From Robertmurraya korlensis NBRC 107688 (GTDB taxonomy: Bacteria; Bacillota; Bacilli; Bacillales; Cytobacillaceae), in contig NZ_BCVH01000007.1 in NCBI RefSeq assembly GCF_001591645.1, positions 62,001 to 126,000 on the forward strand: a stretch of DNA of 64,000 nucleotides, read 5' to 3'. This document shows, one piece after another, positions 61,523 to 64,000 of this stretch (positions within the stretch are counted from its first letter, which is position 1; each line of letters opens with the position of its first letter). The notes under the pieces are model-generated. The model was given only the letters and a program-made list of their open reading frames with translations. It ran no database searches and was not told the DNA's origin. The position numbers and the translations under genes are program-made.

Positions 61523-62986
61523 ATGCAGGTAGAAACAAAAGTTAAAGCAATCAATTGCTTACATTTTATCAACGGTCAATTTGTTGAATCACAAAATCAT
61601 AAAACCTTTGAAAATATGAATCCAGCAACAGAAGAAGTATTAGGTACTGTAGCAGAAGGGGGAAAAGAGGAGGTAGACTTTGCGGTTCGTGCGGCGAGAA
61701 GAGCATTAAATGGTCCGTGGAAAAATATGACACTCGCAGAACGGTCAAAGATCCTTCGTCGCATTGGTGATTTGATTCTTGAAAGGCAAGAGGAATTGGC
61801 GATGCTAGAATCATTAGACACAGGAAAGCCATTTTCTTTAGCAAACAAAATTGATGTTCCACGTGCAGCGTATAATTTTCACTTTTTCGCCGATTATATC
61901 ACATCTGTTGGAACGGATGCCTACCAACAGGATGATCAAGCAATTCATTATGCCTACCGTCGTCCGGTAGGGGTTGTTGGAATCATCAAGCCATGGAATC
62001 TACCATTATTACTTCTTACTTGGAAGTTGGCCCCTTGCCTTGGGATGGGGAATACGGCGGTCATTAAACCCGCAGAATGGACTCCGATGACAGCAACCGT
62101 GCTAATGGAAATTTGTAAGGAGGCAGGCGTCCCAGATGGAGTGGTGAATCTTGTACATGGCTTTGGTCCAAATTCAGCCGGCGGAGCAATCTCTGAGCAC
62201 CCAGATATTGATGCCATTTCCTTCATCGGAGAACCGAGTACAGGGGCAAGTATCATGAAAGCAGCTGCTGACTCTTTGAAAAAGCTGTCTTATGAATTAG
62301 GTGGAAAGAATCCAAATATTATTTTTGCAGATTCTGATCTTGATGAAGTGATTGAAACAACGGTTAAATCTAGTTTCATCAATCAAGGGGAAGTTTGTCT
62401 TTGTGGCTCACGCATTTACGTAGAGCGACCAATTTACAATGAATTTATCAATAAATTTGCTGAAAGAGTAAGAGAGTTACGAGTAGGTGACCCGCTTGCT
62501 GAATCCACCAATGTAGGTGCGTTAGTTAGCAAGGAACACTATGAAAGAGTAAATAGCTATATCGAGATTGCACGAAATGATGGAGCAAATATTCTAACAG
62601 GTGGAAAGCGACCAGAAGGAATGGATAAAGGGTTTTTTCTAGAGCCAACAATTATCACTGGGCTTGATCGTACTTCTCGTTGTGTTCGTGAAGAAATTTT
62701 TGGTCCGGTTGTGACAGTAATGCCTTTTGATATGGAAGAAGAAGTCATCATGCAGGCAAATGATACACATTATGGGTTAAGCGCGACCATCTGGACAAAC
62801 GATCTGCGCCGTGCACACCGAGTGGCACATCAAATTGAAGCGGGCATTATTTGGGTAAACACATGGTTCCTAAGAGATCTACGAACTCCTTTTGGTGGGA
62901 TGAAAAATAGTGGGATTGGTAGAACCGGAGGAATGCATAGCTTAGATTTCTACTCGGAATTATCAAATATTACGATCAAGCTGTAA
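61523..62986 (+). CDS. 2-hydroxymuconic (or 2-aminomuconic) semialdehyde dehydrogenase
   Basis: A 487-residue aldehyde dehydrogenase. The catalytic Cys is in NQGEVCLCGSR, the glutamate in YELGGKNPN and the NAD site in IKPAEWTPMTA. The C-terminal stretch WFLRDLRTPFGGMKNSGIGR is the hallmark of DmpC/NbaE-type enzymes that oxidise ring-cleavage semialdehydes. It makes 4-oxalocrotonate (or aminomuconate). TTAGGAGGA before the ATG. It opens the lower meta-pathway operon; the hydratase gene follows. Confidence 0.9.
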   Translation: MQVETKVKAINCLHFINGQFVESQNHKTFENMNPATEEVLGTVAEGGKEEVDFAVRAARRALNGPWKNMTLAERSKILRRIGDLILERQEELAMLESLDTGKPFSLANKIDVPRAAYNFHFFADYITSVGTDAYQQDDQAIHYAYRRPVGVVGIIKPWNLPLLLLTWKLAPCLGMGNTAVIKPAEWTPMTATVLMEICKEAGVPDGVVNLVHGFGPNSAGGAISEHPDIDAISFIGEPSTGASIMKAAADSLKKLSYELGGKNPNIIFADSDLDEVIETTVKSSFINQGEVCLCGSRIYVERPIYNEFINKFAERVRELRVGDPLAESTNVGALVSKEHYERVNSYIEIARNDGANILTGGKRPEGMDKGFFLEPTIITGLDRTSRCVREEIFGPVVTVMPFDMEEEVIMQANDTHYGLSATIWTNDLRRAHRVAHQIEAGIIWVNTWFLRDLRTPFGGMKNSGIGRTGGMHSLDFYSELSNITIKL

Positions 62987-63003
62987 GAAAGGTGGGAAAG
63001 GAA

Positions 63004-63789
63004 ATGTCCATTGTGACTCATAGAATAAAAGAATATGCCGCTCTATTAGCTGATGCTGAAAAGACAGGTGTTGGAACCAATCCACTTACGTCAATAGATC
63101 CAAATCTTTCTGTAACGGAAGCTTATCATATACAGCTAGAAAATATACAAATGAAAGTGGAACAAGGACTGATAATTGTTGGGAAGAAAATCGGACTTAC
63201 CTCACTTGCTATGCAAAAGCTTCTCGGGGTTGACGAACCCGACTACGGTCACTTGTTAAATAATATGGAAGTAGCTAATGGCGGGACGATTCCAATCGAG
63301 AAAGTATTGCAACCAAAGGTAGAAGCAGAACTCGCTTTTGTTTTAAAAAAGGATTTAATGGGTCCAAATATAACGACACTTGATGTGTTACAGGCAACTG
63401 ATTATATTGTACCCGCCCTCGAAATTGTAGATAGTAGGGTAAAAGATTGGAAGATTAAGCTTCCTGATACGATTGCAGATAACGCTTCTTCTGGTTTTTA
63501 CGTACTTGGAGACAAAAAAGCAAAGGTGGACGAAATCAATCTTGAATTGCTTGGCATGGTGCTTTCGAAAAATGATGAGATTGTTAACACCGGGGTGGGA
63601 GCGGCCGCTCTAGGAAACCCAGCTACATGTGTTGCATGGCTAGCAAATAAATTGTCTGAATTTGGGATTTCACTGAAAGCAGGAGAAGTCATTTTATCTG
63701 GTGCACTATCGGCAGCTGCTGATGCGAAGGCTGGAGATACTTTCTCTGCTAGATTTGCTCATCTTGGCCAAGTAAGTGTTCATTTTTAA
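63004..63789 (+). CDS. 2-keto-4-pentenoate hydratase/4-oxalocrotonate decarboxylase family
   Basis: A 261-residue DmpE/DmpH-type enzyme: GKKIGLTSLAMQKLLGVDEP, PKVEAELAFVL with the metal-binding glutamates, EIVDSRVKDWKIKLPDTIAD and AGEVILSGALSAA. The hydratase and the decarboxylase are paralogues that usually occur as a pair; only one is visible, and which activity it has is undecided. The ATG at 63004 is chosen over a GTG at 62992 that overlaps the GGTGGG ribosome site. Confidence 0.87.
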   Translation: MSIVTHRIKEYAALLADAEKTGVGTNPLTSIDPNLSVTEAYHIQLENIQMKVEQGLIIVGKKIGLTSLAMQKLLGVDEPDYGHLLNNMEVANGGTIPIEKVLQPKVEAELAFVLKKDLMGPNITTLDVLQATDYIVPALEIVDSRVKDWKIKLPDTIADNASSGFYVLGDKKAKVDEINLELLGMVLSKNDEIVNTGVGAAALGNPATCVAWLANKLSEFGISLKAGEVILSGALSAAADAKAGDTFSARFAHLGQVSVHF

Positions 63790-63807
63790 AAGGAAAGGAT
63801 GGTTCTC

Positions 63808-64000
63808 ATGGACAAAGTAAAGGTTGCAATTCTTGGATCAGGAAATATCGGTACGGATCTCATGATTAAGCTAGGACGCTCAGAAGTTCTTGAATTAACG
63901 ACGGTAATTGGAATTGATCCTGAATCTGACGGGTTAAGAAAAGCAAAAGAGCTAGGCTATGAAACGATTGATACCGGAATAAAGGGGTTCTTAGAACGAT
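63808..64000 (+). CDS. acetaldehyde dehydrogenase (acylating), N-terminal part
   Basis: Truncated by the right edge; 64 residues are seen. It begins [20 protein letters not shown], the Rossmann start of DmpF/MhpF enzymes, and continues [20 protein letters not shown] as in that family. It converts the acetaldehyde of the final aldolase step to acetyl-CoA. AAAAGGAAAGGAT precedes the ATG. The aldolase (DmpG type) is expected just outside the window. Confidence 0.88.
   Translation, partial: MDKVKVAILGSGNIGTDLMIKLGRSEVLELTTVIGIDPESDGLRKAKELGYETIDTGIKGFLER

Overview
The window reads as chromosome of a low-GC Gram-positive bacterium of the Bacillaceae type. Strong AAGGAGG-like ribosome sites precede most genes, TTG and GTG starts occur, there are CcpA-type cre boxes, and several loci resemble Bacillus subtilis units: the yes pectin genes, acoABCL-acoR, hmp-nsrR and a quercetin dioxygenase. 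The genus cannot be fixed from the sequence. No rRNA, tRNA, insertion sequence, prophage or CRISPR array was seen.

Layout. (1) 1-17.9 kb, pectin and rhamnogalacturonan use: the N-terminal part of an ABC exporter, a rhamnogalacturonan acetylesterase, a YesS-like AraC regulator, an oligosaccharide importer with one permease on the opposite strand, a DUF624 protein, a GH105 hydrolase, a GH28 polygalacturonase, an alpha/beta esterase, a pectin methylesterase, a small membrane protein, a GH43 enzyme and a secreted modular pectate lyase. Only the lyase has a signal peptide, so the design appears to be: cut outside, import decorated oligomers, finish inside. (2) 17.9-21.1 kb: the SstT serine/threonine symporter, an unknown 113-residue protein and a beta-lactamase-fold hydrolase. 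(3) 21.6-35.7 kb: a complete Liv-type ABC importer, a GAF/PucR-type regulator and a full beta-oxidation set (hydroxyacyl-CoA dehydrogenase, enoyl-CoA hydratase, acyl-CoA ligase, thioesterase, acyl-CoA dehydrogenase, thiolase), apparently for an unidentified carboxylic acid. (4) 35.8-43.8 kb: acetoin/2,3-butanediol catabolism (E1 alpha, E1 beta, E2, E3, butanediol dehydrogenase, AcoR) with a consensus sigma-54 promoter, a double inverted-repeat activator site, and a cre box inside the acoR promoter. (5) 43.8-47.3 kb: BrnQ and a divergent hmp/nsrR pair. (6) 47.3-47.6 kb: a 52-bp tandem repeat array. (7) 47.6-64 kb: aromatic catabolism. A LysR regulator is divergent from a quercetin 2,3-dioxygenase plus esterase. 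Then come an FAH-family hydrolase, an extradiol dioxygenase, a flavin monooxygenase of acyl-CoA dehydrogenase fold with a small FMN-barrel protein, an amidohydrolase with an IclR regulator, a TRAP transporter with a two-subunit Rieske oxygenase, and lower meta-cleavage genes that run off the right edge.

Taken together, the genes suit a plant-litter or rhizosphere organism that eats pectin, flavonol-type or other aromatic compounds, organic acids and fermentation overflow products. Carbon catabolite control is suggested by cre-like boxes before the pectin importer, acoR, the quercetinase, the TRAP operon and the muconic semialdehyde dehydrogenase operon. The most notable signals are the quercetinase next to ring-cleavage genes, a 14-bp operator-like block shared by two aromatic operons, the sigma-54 control region of the aco operon, the 52-bp array touching a regulator stop codon, and the orphan Liv/beta-oxidation locus.
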